A stretch of DNA of 17,290 bases from assembly GCA_015233485.1 (NCBI GenBank), contig JADFXO010000053.1, positions 1 to 17,290 of the forward strand. The letters are read 5' to 3'. Both the position numbers and the translations under genes were made by a program. Source of the stretch: Nitrospirota bacterium (GTDB lineage: Bacteria > Nitrospirota > Thermodesulfovibrionia > Thermodesulfovibrionales > Magnetobacteriaceae). Shown here piece by piece: positions 1 through 8,181 of this stretch (positions are counted from its first letter, which is position 1; the number at the start of each line of letters is the position of its first letter). Under the pieces are notes generated by a model that was given only the letters and a program-made list of their open reading frames with translations, was not told where the DNA came from and did no database searches.

Positions 1-2
1 AA

Positions 3-719
3 GGCGGACTTTATTTTCTGAAAAAGGAATTACAAAAAGGACATCAGGATGTGGAGACATCTTCTGAGCCGGAGGTTGAAACGAAAGGCTACAAAATGGT
101 CGAGTCAAGTATCGGCAGATTAACCGGATTTGTTAAGGACATGTTGACGTTTGCGAAGGAGCGTAAGCCCGAATGTGAGCTAATGAATGTCGATGAGGTT
201 GTTGAGCCGGTTGTTGTCCTGATGAGGTCAAAGGCGAAGGAAGTTGCAGTTGAGTTGGAATTCGAATCAAGGCTTCAACCTGATTGGCACCTTTGCACTG
301 CCGGGAATATACCTGGCACAGGTGCCTCATCGGGCGGCTCTGCCGAGATATTCGCCGACCCTCAGGGCATATACCGCTGCGTACTCAATCTTGTGGGCAA
401 CGCCATTGATGCCTGCGAAAAAGATAAAAACGCCAAAGTCAGAGTTATTACCTCAATTGCTTCGGGCGGCAGCGAAAAAGAAGTTTCTATCAGCGTAACG
501 GATCAAGGCTGCGGCATGGACAAGGATACTCTGAGTTCTCTTTTCAAGCCCTTTTTCAGCACAAAAGGCTCCAAAGGCACAGGGCTAGGGCTTTCCGTAA
601 CAAATAAAATCATTCAGGAGCATGGAGGCCGTATCGAGGTAAGTTCGGTTGTTGGCGAAGGTACTACTTTTACTATCCATTTGCCCGTAACTTGTGTGGT
701 CAACCACGACGGGCCATAG
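3..719 (+). CDS. Sensor histidine kinase, 3' part (5' end outside window)
   Basis: The frame is open from the window edge, so the GTG at 51 is not the true start; residues before it (GLYFLKKEL) continue the dimerisation helix. The phospho-accepting His should lie just upstream, outside the window. Counting from that GTG, the HATPase_c fold shows an N box (NLVGNAIDAC, about 114-123), a G1 box (DQGCGM) and a G2 box (GTGLGLSV), so ATP binding looks intact. The partner regulator is not visible. Between the dimerisation helix and the N box there is an unusual Gly/Ser-rich stretch, about residues 76-103 (WHLCTAGNIPGTGASSGGSA), coded by DNA with a 7-bp inverted repeat, which looks like an in-frame insertion. 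The protein ends nine residues after the expected end of the domain (TIHLPV), in a tail that abuts a toxin remnant. Histidine kinase: sure. Signal and pathway: not readable. Confidence 0.88.
   Translation, partial: GGLYFLKKELQKGHQDVETSSEPEVETKGYKMVESSIGRLTGFVKDMLTFAKERKPECELMNVDEVVEPVVVLMRSKAKEVAVELEFESRLQPDWHLCTAGNIPGTGASSGGSAEIFADPQGIYRCVLNLVGNAIDACEKDKNAKVRVITSIASGGSEKEVSISVTDQGCGMDKDTLSSLFKPFFSTKGSKGTGLGLSVTNKIIQEHGGRIEVSSVVGEGTTFTIHLPVTCVVNHDGP
286..326. repeat. Inverted repeat inside the kinase gene
   Basis: GGCACCT at 286-292 pairs with AGGTGCC at 320-326 across a 27-nt spacer. It encodes the Gly/Ser-rich insertion between the dimerisation helix and the N box. It resembles a small palindromic element accommodated in frame, but one short repeat is weak evidence. 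Confidence 0.35.
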
Positions 720-721
720 AT

Positions 722-1054
722 AAGGATGCAAGCCCGTTTAACACAGATGAAGAGAATCCCTTAGATCCTTCTCCTGAAACACATGCGCTGAAAGGCAATC
801 TTAAGGGTTCATATGCCTGTTCGATAACACATGCCCTGCGCATCATATTCATCCTAACCAATGACACGATCCATCTGCTTAACATAGACTCCCACGACGA
901 AGTCTATTCGTGGCGGGATACATCGGGACAATCTCTCTACGAAAACACTCTACGAAAAGGCACTTGCCTCCATAAAGTAAAATGTGTTACCATGAACCGT
1001 GTACCCGCGCCAGCAGCCGAGGTTGCCGATGTCGTTTACGACATGGAGGAATAA
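722..1054 (+). pseudogene. Truncated YafQ/RelE-type mRNA interferase toxin
   Basis: The frame reads NPLDPSPETHALKGNLKG, then ACSITHALRIIFIL, then IHLLNIDSHDEVY, ending near 907. This is the pattern of the C-terminal half of YafQ/RelE-type toxins: an LKG-x-LKG turn, a CS-x-T/Y strand, an RIIF strand and a terminal HDEVY. The first roughly 30 residues of a normal 90-residue toxin are missing. The open frame upstream overlaps the kinase gene and has no ribosome binding site. After HDEVY, where the family normally stops, the frame runs on for about 49 unrelated residues to 1054. No antitoxin gene precedes it. I read it as a dead remnant joined to the kinase gene by an old recombination. The family call is from memory of its motifs. 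Confidence 0.6.
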
Positions 1055-1084
1055 CCGTTTACCGTTTATTTACGGTGTGATATT

Positions 1085-3142
1085 ATGGCAGAGACTAATA
1101 ATTTACAGCAGATATTAAAAGACTCCAATTATAGTCTTTCTTTGTTTAATCGGAAACTGATAGATGAGCTTGAACAAAATATAACTGTAAAAGACGGAAA
1201 GCCTTATGTTGTCTGCGCTATTCGAGGCAAAGAAATTGTTTTAAAGCCAGAAGAGGTTGTTCGCCAGCTTTATCTTTTAAAACTCATAGAGGAATACGAC
1301 TACCCTAAGAAAAGGATTAAGCTTGAGCACCCAATCAGTTTTGGTCGAGAGCAAAAATCAGCCGGCATAGTTATTTTTGATAAAGACCGCCCTGAGGTCG
1401 AATACATCATCGTTGAAATCAAAAAGCCAAAACTTCAAGAAGGCAAAAATCAACTTCGTTCTTACACAAACGCCACCGGCGCACCAATTGCCGTTTGGAC
1501 TAACGGTGGTCAAATTTCACGCTACAATCGGAAAGACCCGAATTATTTTGAAGATATTACCGATATTCCAAAAGCCGGCCAAACACTTGAAGATATTTTA
1601 AAAGAGAGATTTACATTAAAAGACTTAATAATCAAAGACAAAATCCCTAACGAAGGAAAATCACTCAAAGATATAATTCAGGATATGGAAGATGAAGTTT
1701 TGGCAAACGCCGGAGTGGATGTATTCGAAGAAGTTTTTAAACTTATTTTTACAAAACTTTATGATGAACTGCAAAGTAAAAAAGACAAAATGCGTATTGG
1801 ACTTTATCTTGAAAATAAGTTAAGCAAAGAGGATATGGGTGATTATTACAGACTAAAAGAGGTTTTAATAAAACTCGACGATAGTAATTTTAGAATGTTG
1901 GAGTTTAGGAACACCGGCCAATCTGAAGGCGAACTCAAGAAGAAAATTCAAAAGCTTTTTGATGATGCTAAAGCGAAATGGCCGGGCATTTTTGACGACG
2001 CCAGCCAAATTCAGCTTTCGCCGTCTCATCTTTCCATCAGCGTTTCCGGGTTGCAGGATATAAAACTTTTCAATTCTAATCTTCAAATCGTTGACGAAGC
2101 CTTTGAATATTTGATCAGCAAATCGGCAAAAGGTGAAAAAGGACAGTATTTCACGCCTCGCCATGTGATTGATATGTGCGTCAAAATGCTCAATCCCAAG
2201 CAGGGTGAATATATGATAGACACTGCCGCCGGTTCTTGCGGATTTACTGTGCATACTATTTTTTACATTACCGGTCATCTTTTTCAGAACACGGACGTTT
2301 CCGAGGAGGAGAGAGAGGATGTGCTAAAGGTATTTGGCATTGACTTTGACGAAAAAGTCGTGCGTGTCGCTCGTACTTTGAACCTAATTGCCGGTGATGG
2401 AAACACCAATATTTTACACCTTAACAATTTGGACTATGAACGCTGGAACGAAACTATAACTAACCGCGATTGGCTCAGAACTTACGACGGTGGTCTAAAA
2501 AGGCTTGAAGCCGTTCGAAAAGATCCTGATTCTTACAAAGAATTTAATTTTGATATTCTAATGGCAAATCCGCCGTTTGCCGGAGATATAAAAGAATCCC
2601 GCATAATCCATAAATATGATCTTGGTTATAACGAAAAGAACAAACTCAAGTCAAAAGTCGGGCGCGATATACTGTTTATCGAAAGGAATCTAAACTTTTT
2701 GAAACCTGGCGGCAGAATGGCTCTTGTCTTGCCGCAAGGCCGTTTTAACAACACCTCGGACAAATGCATTCGTGAGTATATATCAGAAAAAGCCAGAATA
2801 CTGGCAGTGGTTGGGCTTCATGTAAACACGTTCAAACCTCACACAGGCACTAAAACCAGTGTACTTTTCGTCCAGAAATGGAATGACGACCCGAAAAAAG
2901 GGCCGCTTTGTCTAAAGACTGAAGATTATCCTATTTTCTTTGCTGTATCAGAAAAATCCGGCAAGGACAATTCCGGCGAGTATGTTTTTGTCAAAAACGG
3001 CAACGGTCAGCGTAAGTTGGACAGAAACAGCCATTTAATCATCAACCACGATTTGCACAACCATGACGGGGCGTTGCCCGACGGGGTGGCGGAAAAGTTT
3101 ATTGAGTGGGCGAAGAGCGAAGATTTGAGTTTTTGGGAGTAA
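1085..3142 (+). CDS. Nuclease-methyltransferase fusion subunit of a type I-like/IIG RM system (N6-adenine)
   Basis: Residues about 40-145 match the HsdR N-terminal nuclease-like domain (HSDR_N type), including the E-x-K core (E111, K113) and the following KKPKLQEGKNQLRSY stretch. The catalytic Asp expected four residues before the end of the preceding strand is Gly94 (SAGIVIF; codon GGC at 1364-1366, one base from GAC). A linker of about 200 residues leads to an HsdM-like domain: GQYFTPRHVI (about 353-362), AdoMet motif I DTAAGSCGF (379-387) and catalytic motif IV NPPF (495-498). At 685 aa it is close in size to BcgI-type RM subunits. No HsdR helicase gene accompanies it. The specificity gene follows after 6 bp, so the two are likely co-transcribed. 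Methylation looks competent; cutting is doubtful because of G94. Confidence 0.85.
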   Translation: MAETNNLQQILKDSNYSLSLFNRKLIDELEQNITVKDGKPYVVCAIRGKEIVLKPEEVVRQLYLLKLIEEYDYPKKRIKLEHPISFGREQKSAGIVIFDKDRPEVEYIIVEIKKPKLQEGKNQLRSYTNATGAPIAVWTNGGQISRYNRKDPNYFEDITDIPKAGQTLEDILKERFTLKDLIIKDKIPNEGKSLKDIIQDMEDEVLANAGVDVFEEVFKLIFTKLYDELQSKKDKMRIGLYLENKLSKEDMGDYYRLKEVLIKLDDSNFRMLEFRNTGQSEGELKKKIQKLFDDAKAKWPGIFDDASQIQLSPSHLSISVSGLQDIKLFNSNLQIVDEAFEYLISKSAKGEKGQYFTPRHVIDMCVKMLNPKQGEYMIDTAAGSCGFTVHTIFYITGHLFQNTDVSEEEREDVLKVFGIDFDEKVVRVARTLNLIAGDGNTNILHLNNLDYERWNETITNRDWLRTYDGGLKRLEAVRKDPDSYKEFNFDILMANPPFAGDIKESRIIHKYDLGYNEKNKLKSKVGRDILFIERNLNFLKPGGRMALVLPQGRFNNTSDKCIREYISEKARILAVVGLHVNTFKPHTGTKTSVLFVQKWNDDPKKGPLCLKTEDYPIFFAVSEKSGKDNSGEYVFVKNGNGQRKLDRNSHLIINHDLHNHDGALPDGVAEKFIEWAKSEDLSFWE

Positions 3143-3148
3143 AACGAT

Positions 3149-4573
3149 ATGCAGTACTCAATAGTACATTATAAAGAATTAGAAAGAACCAGCAGATTAG
3201 ATGGTGAATTTTATCAACCAATTTTCTTAGGTTTAATGGAATCTTTAAAGAATATTGCACATGAACAATTAACAAATTTATGCAACATTTCTGACGGAAA
3301 CCATATGTCGGTTGCTGAATATTACATAGAATGTGGCGGTATTCCTTATTATCGAGGACAAGATGTTAACACTAATTTTTTCTTAGAGGATGCAAATCCT
3401 GTTTTCATTCCTGTGGAAATATATGACCGCGCATATATGAAAAGGTCTCATTTCAGTGTTGGTGATGTTTTGCTTTCAATCGTTGGCACGGTGGGCAGCC
3501 TTTCTTTAATGACAGATTATATTCAAAAAGCAACTGGTAGTTGTAAGTTGGCAATTTTAAGACCTAAAAAGATATATCCAGAATATTTATCAGTTTTTTT
3601 AATGTGTAGATATGGTAAGTTGCAGATAAAAAGAAATATACGTGGTGCTGTACAAACCGGATTATTACTGGAGGATATGGGGCAAATACAAGTCTTCATC
3701 CCTAATAAGAAATTTGAAGAGAAAATTAGGAAAATAGTTTTGAGTTCGATATTAAAAAATAGGACATCTAAATCCCTCTACACCCAATCCGAGCGACTTC
3801 TTCTTTCAGAACTTGGACTTTTGAACTGGAAACCAAAACATAAACTGACCTTTGTTAAGAATTTTTCCAACACCAACCAAGCGGAACGTTTTGACGCTGA
3901 GTATTTTCAGCCGAAATACGAGGAAATTATTGAAGCCGTGAAAAAATACAATGGCGGATTTGATGAATTGGGGAATCTGGTGAAGATCAAAAAGAGCGTT
4001 GAGCCGGGAAACGAAGCATATCAAGAGAGTGGAGTGCCTTTTGTTCGCGTAAGCAATATTTCAAAATTTGGAATATCTGATAATAACCAGCAATTTATTC
4101 CTGAAGAATTATATAGTGAACTAAATGAACACCAGCCGAAAAAGGGAGAGCTATTGCTGTCAAAGGACGCAACGCCTGGCATAACTTATTATTTAAACGA
4201 AGAACCACAAAAAATGATCGTCTCTGGCGGTATTTTGAGATTGAAAATAGATAGCCAACAAGTACTGCCTGAATATTTAACGCTTGTATTAAATTCTGTA
4301 ATAGTTCAAAAACAAATTGAACGTGATGCTGGTGGCTCAATTATAAGCCACTGGAGACCAGACCAAGTGGAAGCGACAATAATCCCTATTTTGAAGGAAG
4401 ATAGGCAAAAAGAGATTACGGTGCTTATTGAAAAATCATTTAGTGATAGGCATTTATCCAAATCCCTGCTTGAAATCGCCAAACGAGGCGTTGAAATGGC
4501 GATTGAAAAAACAGAAAATGAAGCAGAAAAATGGATAAATAGTGAGATTGAAAAGCTGGGAATAAAACTATAG
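3149..4573 (+). CDS. hsdS: Type I-like restriction-modification specificity subunit (HsdS)
   Basis: The 474-aa protein is two half-repeats, each a target recognition domain followed by a helical spacer. The first half opens with SRLDGEFYQP (about 15-24), the second with ERFDAEYFQPKYEEI (about 245-260), the usual HsdS opening. The second TRD contains VPFVRVSNIS and GELLLSKDATPG, matching the first half's IPYYRGQDVN and GDVLLSIVGTVG. It should bind the methyltransferase upstream and choose a bipartite DNA target, one half per TRD; the target cannot be read from sequence. Its ATG lies 6 bp after the RM stop. The first TRD DNA is visibly more AT-rich than the second half, as expected if TRDs have been swapped. 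Confidence 0.88.
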   Translation: MQYSIVHYKELERTSRLDGEFYQPIFLGLMESLKNIAHEQLTNLCNISDGNHMSVAEYYIECGGIPYYRGQDVNTNFFLEDANPVFIPVEIYDRAYMKRSHFSVGDVLLSIVGTVGSLSLMTDYIQKATGSCKLAILRPKKIYPEYLSVFLMCRYGKLQIKRNIRGAVQTGLLLEDMGQIQVFIPNKKFEEKIRKIVLSSILKNRTSKSLYTQSERLLLSELGLLNWKPKHKLTFVKNFSNTNQAERFDAEYFQPKYEEIIEAVKKYNGGFDELGNLVKIKKSVEPGNEAYQESGVPFVRVSNISKFGISDNNQQFIPEELYSELNEHQPKKGELLLSKDATPGITYYLNEEPQKMIVSGGILRLKIDSQQVLPEYLTLVLNSVIVQKQIERDAGGSIISHWRPDQVEATIIPILKEDRQKEITVLIEKSFSDRHLSKSLLEIAKRGVEMAIEKTENEAEKWINSEIEKLGIKL

Positions 4574-4583
4574 CTATGGGCAT

Positions 4584-4628
4584 GAATTCGAGGGACACAA
4601 TCATTATCTCTGTTAATTAAATCTTAAC
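4584..4628. repeat. RAYT/REP-like repeat, copy 1
   Basis: The order of blocks is GAATTC, GAGGGACACAAT, TTAATTAAATCTTAAC. The same blocks in the same order and orientation recur at 6751-6797. The GGACAC...ACTTAATT pattern resembles palindromic repeats linked to REP-associated tyrosine transposases (recalled, not searched). The rest of 4574-4685 holds no gene; it is the space between convergent genes. Confidence 0.4.
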
Positions 4629-4685
4629 TCAGCCTTCAATCTTGATGTTCAATAGTACAGCAGACACCATTTATTTCCTACGGTC

Positions 4686-6623
4686 TTATCCAACTAATGG
4701 GTTATCTTCGTCGTCTTCTTTTTCATATTCGGTATCAGCCGGGGCTGTGTTTAGTAATTCACAACCTCTGATTGTGTTCATAGAGTATTTCTCTGTCTTA
4801 TATTTTAAGACATTTAGTTGCCCTTCAATATATGGACTTATATACGCCGCTGTGTGGTCAATCATTTTATCGTATATTTTTTCATTATCGAAATACGAGG
4901 GAAAGTCAATGATACTTTCTTTTAATAACGTGTATAATTCAGCGCAATGAAAATCGACCATGCTGTATTTATTGAAGGTTACAATTAGAATACCATCAAA
5001 GTGATTCCATAGTTTGACGAACATTTTCAGGTGGCGTTTTGGTATTTGAGCAATATTTTTCAGGACTACAATACCGAAAAATGAAAACGTGTCGTATATT
5101 ATTTCATCTGCTGATAGATTTTCGCACGGTATTACACAAAACATCTTTGAGTGGAGGCCAATATCTTCGCCAGAGAGTATTTTGCCTAATATGAAGTGAG
5201 TGTATGCCTCGTCTTCATAGGCAATAACCATTCTTTTTATAATGTCTAATTCCTTGAATGGTTTAATAAACCTTCCATATTGAGGTATATCTTTTATTGA
5301 CATATAATCGGCAAAATTAAATCCTTTCCCTGACACAGGAACTTTTAATTTAGTGCTTCGGCCTAAATCCGCCATGGTTCTATTTACCTCGGAGACGCAC
5401 ATTGACACAAATGAGTTGAGCATGGTTGAGTCCATACCTGTTGCGTGAAGCCGATCCTTGAAAACCGCAACGCTGGCAGCGTCTTTTTCTATAATTGCCT
5501 CCGCTGATATGAATGTCAAATAGGCTATGTAAGCAAAACTCAGATTGATTTTATTTATTGACACTTCCACATAGGAATCGAGTGCATATATAGGGTTTAA
5601 TATCATGTGTGCAAGCAGATATCCATCGAAAAGTTCGATCAGTGTCTTTCTTATTCTTATATTGATTCTGTTTATATTTAATAAGTCTCTACCGATAAGG
5701 AGTCTTTCACAAAACCTTGTCATCTCGGAGTATATTTTTTGGGTGGAGTTATAGAACTCCTTTATCTTAGGGGTTTCTTCGGTATTGGTGGTTATTATAT
5801 CGATACCCTTATACTCGACAGCCGCGAGGTTATCGACAAGCCCTGTATTGCGTGTATATCCAAAATATGGTGCGAGAATATCGAAAAATACCTTTTTCAC
5901 TGTCTTCAGAGATTCATAAAGGCTATTTTTCGGAGATATCGATTCTATCTTCTCTCTATTTATTTTTATAAATTCCAATGAAGTTTTTTTAACGGTATCC
6001 ATGCCAAGACGTTTAACGGCCTGATCAACATCTCTTAGTCCTATTTCGTCTTCCGTTTTATTTATGCCGGCCTTTGCCACTATCGCCGGCGCGAGGTCCG
6101 GGAGTTTTATGATTAAAGACTTTAATCTGTTTATATCGGTGTTAGGCGACTCGATCTCTGCTATTAGATTTAGCATGTTGCTGAATGGGTCTCTTGATAT
6201 AAATCCTATGATCGTTTCTACCCGTATATTCTTTAAGGGGCTAAATTTACCATCTTTAATCCGCATCATATGTCTTGAGATAAAGCCGGGATCATTATAT
6301 CCACCGATAAACTCAACACCCGAAAAATCCTCGTCCTGCCAAACTATCAATGCAGTAATTTTTATGATTCCAAGGCGAATTATGATATGCATGAAGTCGA
6401 TGTGGTCAGGGGTAGTCTTTTTAATCATGCAGCCACTTCTGCTGATATTGACGATGGTCCCAATTTTATTCGGTGGAATGCCCTTGACTGAGTATCTGAT
6501 ACTTCTCCTTTTGTTTAAGGCATAAGGTGGTTGGAATAATTGCGGTGGCTCAACAGCCCTCGTATCGGCTTCATGTGGTTGGCCGTCCTTGTGCATATGC
6601 AATAAAAAGTCGAGAAATTTCAT
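4686..6623 (-). CDS. PilZ domain plus HDOD-like domain signalling protein
   Basis: Residues 39-43 give the c-di-GMP-binding RxxxR (RRSIR) and 59-64 the second motif NxSxxG (NISRSG), so the N-terminal PilZ domain (about 36-125) should bind c-di-GMP. Residues about 135-225 look like an HDOD fold: KLPDLAPAIVAKAG, then LRDVDQAVKRLG, the helix pair of that family. The remaining 400 residues are mostly helical, with no motif I recognise; no signal peptide or clear membrane segment is seen. The start is supported by GAGGG six bases before the ATG. It is transcribed away from the kinase-GGDEF-purE operon, so a c-di-GMP source lies about 2 kb away. Role is inferred: a cytosolic c-di-GMP effector. PilZ is firm, HDOD moderate, the C-terminal part unknown. 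Confidence 0.8.
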   Translation of the reverse strand: MKFLDFLLHMHKDGQPHEADTRAVEPPQLFQPPYALNKRRSIRYSVKGIPPNKIGTIVNISRSGCMIKKTTPDHIDFMHIIIRLGIIKITALIVWQDEDFSGVEFIGGYNDPGFISRHMMRIKDGKFSPLKNIRVETIIGFISRDPFSNMLNLIAEIESPNTDINRLKSLIIKLPDLAPAIVAKAGINKTEDEIGLRDVDQAVKRLGMDTVKKTSLEFIKINREKIESISPKNSLYESLKTVKKVFFDILAPYFGYTRNTGLVDNLAAVEYKGIDIITTNTEETPKIKEFYNSTQKIYSEMTRFCERLLIGRDLLNINRINIRIRKTLIELFDGYLLAHMILNPIYALDSYVEVSINKINLSFAYIAYLTFISAEAIIEKDAASVAVFKDRLHATGMDSTMLNSFVSMCVSEVNRTMADLGRSTKLKVPVSGKGFNFADYMSIKDIPQYGRFIKPFKELDIIKRMVIAYEDEAYTHFILGKILSGEDIGLHSKMFCVIPCENLSADEIIYDTFSFFGIVVLKNIAQIPKRHLKMFVKLWNHFDGILIVTFNKYSMVDFHCAELYTLLKESIIDFPSYFDNEKIYDKMIDHTAAYISPYIEGQLNVLKYKTEKYSMNTIRGCELLNTAPADTEYEKEDDEDNPLVG

Positions 6624-6673
6624 GTTTTTTCCCTCATCCAGCCTCCTCTCTTTCTTTTATCGAATTGCACCAT

Positions 6674-6702
6674 TTGCACCCTAATTGCACATTATGTATA
6701 AT
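6674..6702 (+). promoter_or_regulatory. Sigma-70-type promoter for the kinase-GGDEF-purE operon
   Basis: TTGCAC at 6674-6679, a 17-bp spacer, and a perfect TATAAT at 6697-6702. TTGCAC also occurs at 6665 and 6685, giving three near-direct repeats around the -35 that could be an activator site. This promoter gives a leader of about 170 nt. A second candidate, TTGTAA (6831) - 17 bp - TATGTT (6854), lies nearer the gene. Confidence 0.5.
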
Positions 6703-6750
6703 AAAAGAACAGTGTACAAAAAGTCAACAAAAATATATCGCTGAGGACAG

Positions 6751-6797
6751 GAATTCCTGATTCGGAGGACACAATACTTAATTCTATCAATCTTAAC
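6751..6797. repeat. RAYT/REP-like repeat, copy 2
   Basis: GAATTC, then GGAGGACACAATACTTAATT and ATCTTAACC share blocks, order and orientation with 4584-4628. The two copies bracket the PilZ-HDOD gene. The remainder of the 6624-6882 intergenic region holds the promoters described separately and nothing else I can name. Confidence 0.4.
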
Positions 6798-6882
6798 CAG
6801 TGTGTTTGCCCTCACCGGCAGTCGCCGTCTTGTAAAAGCCCCCGAAACTTTGTTATGTTAAAGTGTAAGCGGAGATAAAACA

Positions 6883-8175
6883 GTGTCTAAAATAGACATC
6901 CAACGAGTAGGAAAGTACGATATAAAAGAGGAACTAGGCCACGGGGGCATGGCGGTGGTGTATCGCGGCTATGACCCGTTTATCAATCGCGAAGTGGCCG
7001 TAAAAATAACCGACACAGACAGCGACAACGACAAGGACTGGGCCTCACGGCGGCGCAGGTTTTTCTTCAACGAGGCGCGCATTGCCGCAATGCTTGACCA
7101 TCCCAACATTATTCACGTCCACGACGCGGGTATTGAAGGCAGGTACTGCTATCTCGTCATGGAATACGTCAAAGGGGCAAAGACCCTGAAAGAGTTTAAT
7201 AAGAAACACGAAATCTTACCCGTTGATAAAGTAATAGAGATAATATTCAAGTGCTGCAAGGCCCTCGACTATGCCCACAGCATGGGCGTAGTACATCGCG
7301 ATATAAAGCCAAGCAACATAATGCTGACCTCCGATATGGATGTAAAGATAGGGGATTTCAGCATTGCCCAGATTATCAGCGCCGAAGTTACACAAATTGG
7401 GGGAATCATAGGTTCGCCCAAGTATATGTCGCCGGAGCAGGTGAAAGAGGAGGAGATTACCAGCCAGACAGACCTGTTTTCTCTCGGTTCGGTAATGTAT
7501 GAATTACTGGCGCATGTCGTGCCGTTTGACTCCGAAAACGTATCAAGCCTCGTCTTTAAAATTGTAAACGAGACGCCCCCGCCTATGAGCCATTACAACA
7601 AGGACATACCTGAGGAGCTGGAGCAAATCGTCAAAAAGGCAATGACAAAAGACCCGCGTTACCGTTATCCCCGCGGGCTGGACTTTGCCGCCGACCTCAG
7701 CAAGGTTTACAGACATCTTAAACGCCCTGTGGCGGACATTAAGGAACAGGCAAAATTTGAGCAGATGAAAAAGTTAAACTTCTTCAAGGGGTTCTTCGAT
7801 TCCGAACTGACAGAGGTAATACGAGCCGGCGCGTGGGAACAATACGGGGTGGGTGAGCAGATAATAACCGAAGGCGACATTGACGAATCATTTTATGTGA
7901 TAATATCCGGCGATGTGATGGTGAAAAAAGGCGATAAGGCGATTGTCACCTTAAAGGCCGGAGATTGCTTCGGTGAAATGGGATACCTCGCAAAGACACA
8001 GCGTACTGCCGATATTGTATCGCTGACCCCCGTTGCGCTGATAAAAGTCAGCGGCACGCTCATAGAGAAGATGACCGTCCACTGCCAACTGCGCTTTAAT
8101 AAGGTATTTTTAAGGACTCTAATCGGCAGGCTCTCAAAAACAAGCGAAGAGCTTGCAAAATACCGCACCCTTTAG
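6883..8175 (+). CDS. Serine/threonine protein kinase with C-terminal cyclic-nucleotide-binding domain
   Basis: The GTG start follows GGAG with 8-nt spacing. Residues about 12-280 are a Hanks-type kinase: Gly-rich loop GHGGMAVVY (19-27), K41, E64, catalytic HRDIKPSN (138-145) and SPEQ (183-186) in place of APE. The metal-binding motif is DFS (158-160), not DFG; the Asp is kept, so activity is likely. Residues about 297-425 form a cNMP-binding domain with a phosphate cassette, GDCFGEMGYLAKTQRTA (360-376), containing the Glu and Arg that contact cyclic nucleotide phosphate. There is no membrane segment, unlike PASTA kinases, so the enzyme is cytosolic. The likely logic is kinase output gated by cAMP or cGMP. 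It is 6 bp upstream of the REC-PAS-GGDEF gene and probably shares its transcript; a functional link between them is inferred. Confidence 0.93.
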   Translation: MSKIDIQRVGKYDIKEELGHGGMAVVYRGYDPFINREVAVKITDTDSDNDKDWASRRRRFFFNEARIAAMLDHPNIIHVHDAGIEGRYCYLVMEYVKGAKTLKEFNKKHEILPVDKVIEIIFKCCKALDYAHSMGVVHRDIKPSNIMLTSDMDVKIGDFSIAQIISAEVTQIGGIIGSPKYMSPEQVKEEEITSQTDLFSLGSVMYELLAHVVPFDSENVSSLVFKIVNETPPPMSHYNKDIPEELEQIVKKAMTKDPRYRYPRGLDFAADLSKVYRHLKRPVADIKEQAKFEQMKKLNFFKGFFDSELTEVIRAGAWEQYGVGEQIITEGDIDESFYVIISGDVMVKKGDKAIVTLKAGDCFGEMGYLAKTQRTADIVSLTPVALIKVSGTLIEKMTVHCQLRFNKVFLRTLIGRLSKTSEELAKYRTL

Positions 8176-8181
8176 GCGGAT

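Noticed and set aside
1865..2278. A 137-residue minus-strand ORF
   Set aside because: Lies opposite the methyltransferase domain with its AdoMet motif; shadow frame.
4642..4950. A 102-residue plus-strand ORF
   Set aside because: Opposite the 3' end of the PilZ-HDOD gene, Ser-rich low-complexity start, no family.
6064..6525. A 153-residue ORF opposite the PilZ-HDOD gene
   Set aside because: Antisense shadow of a gene with clear PilZ motifs and a good ribosome site.
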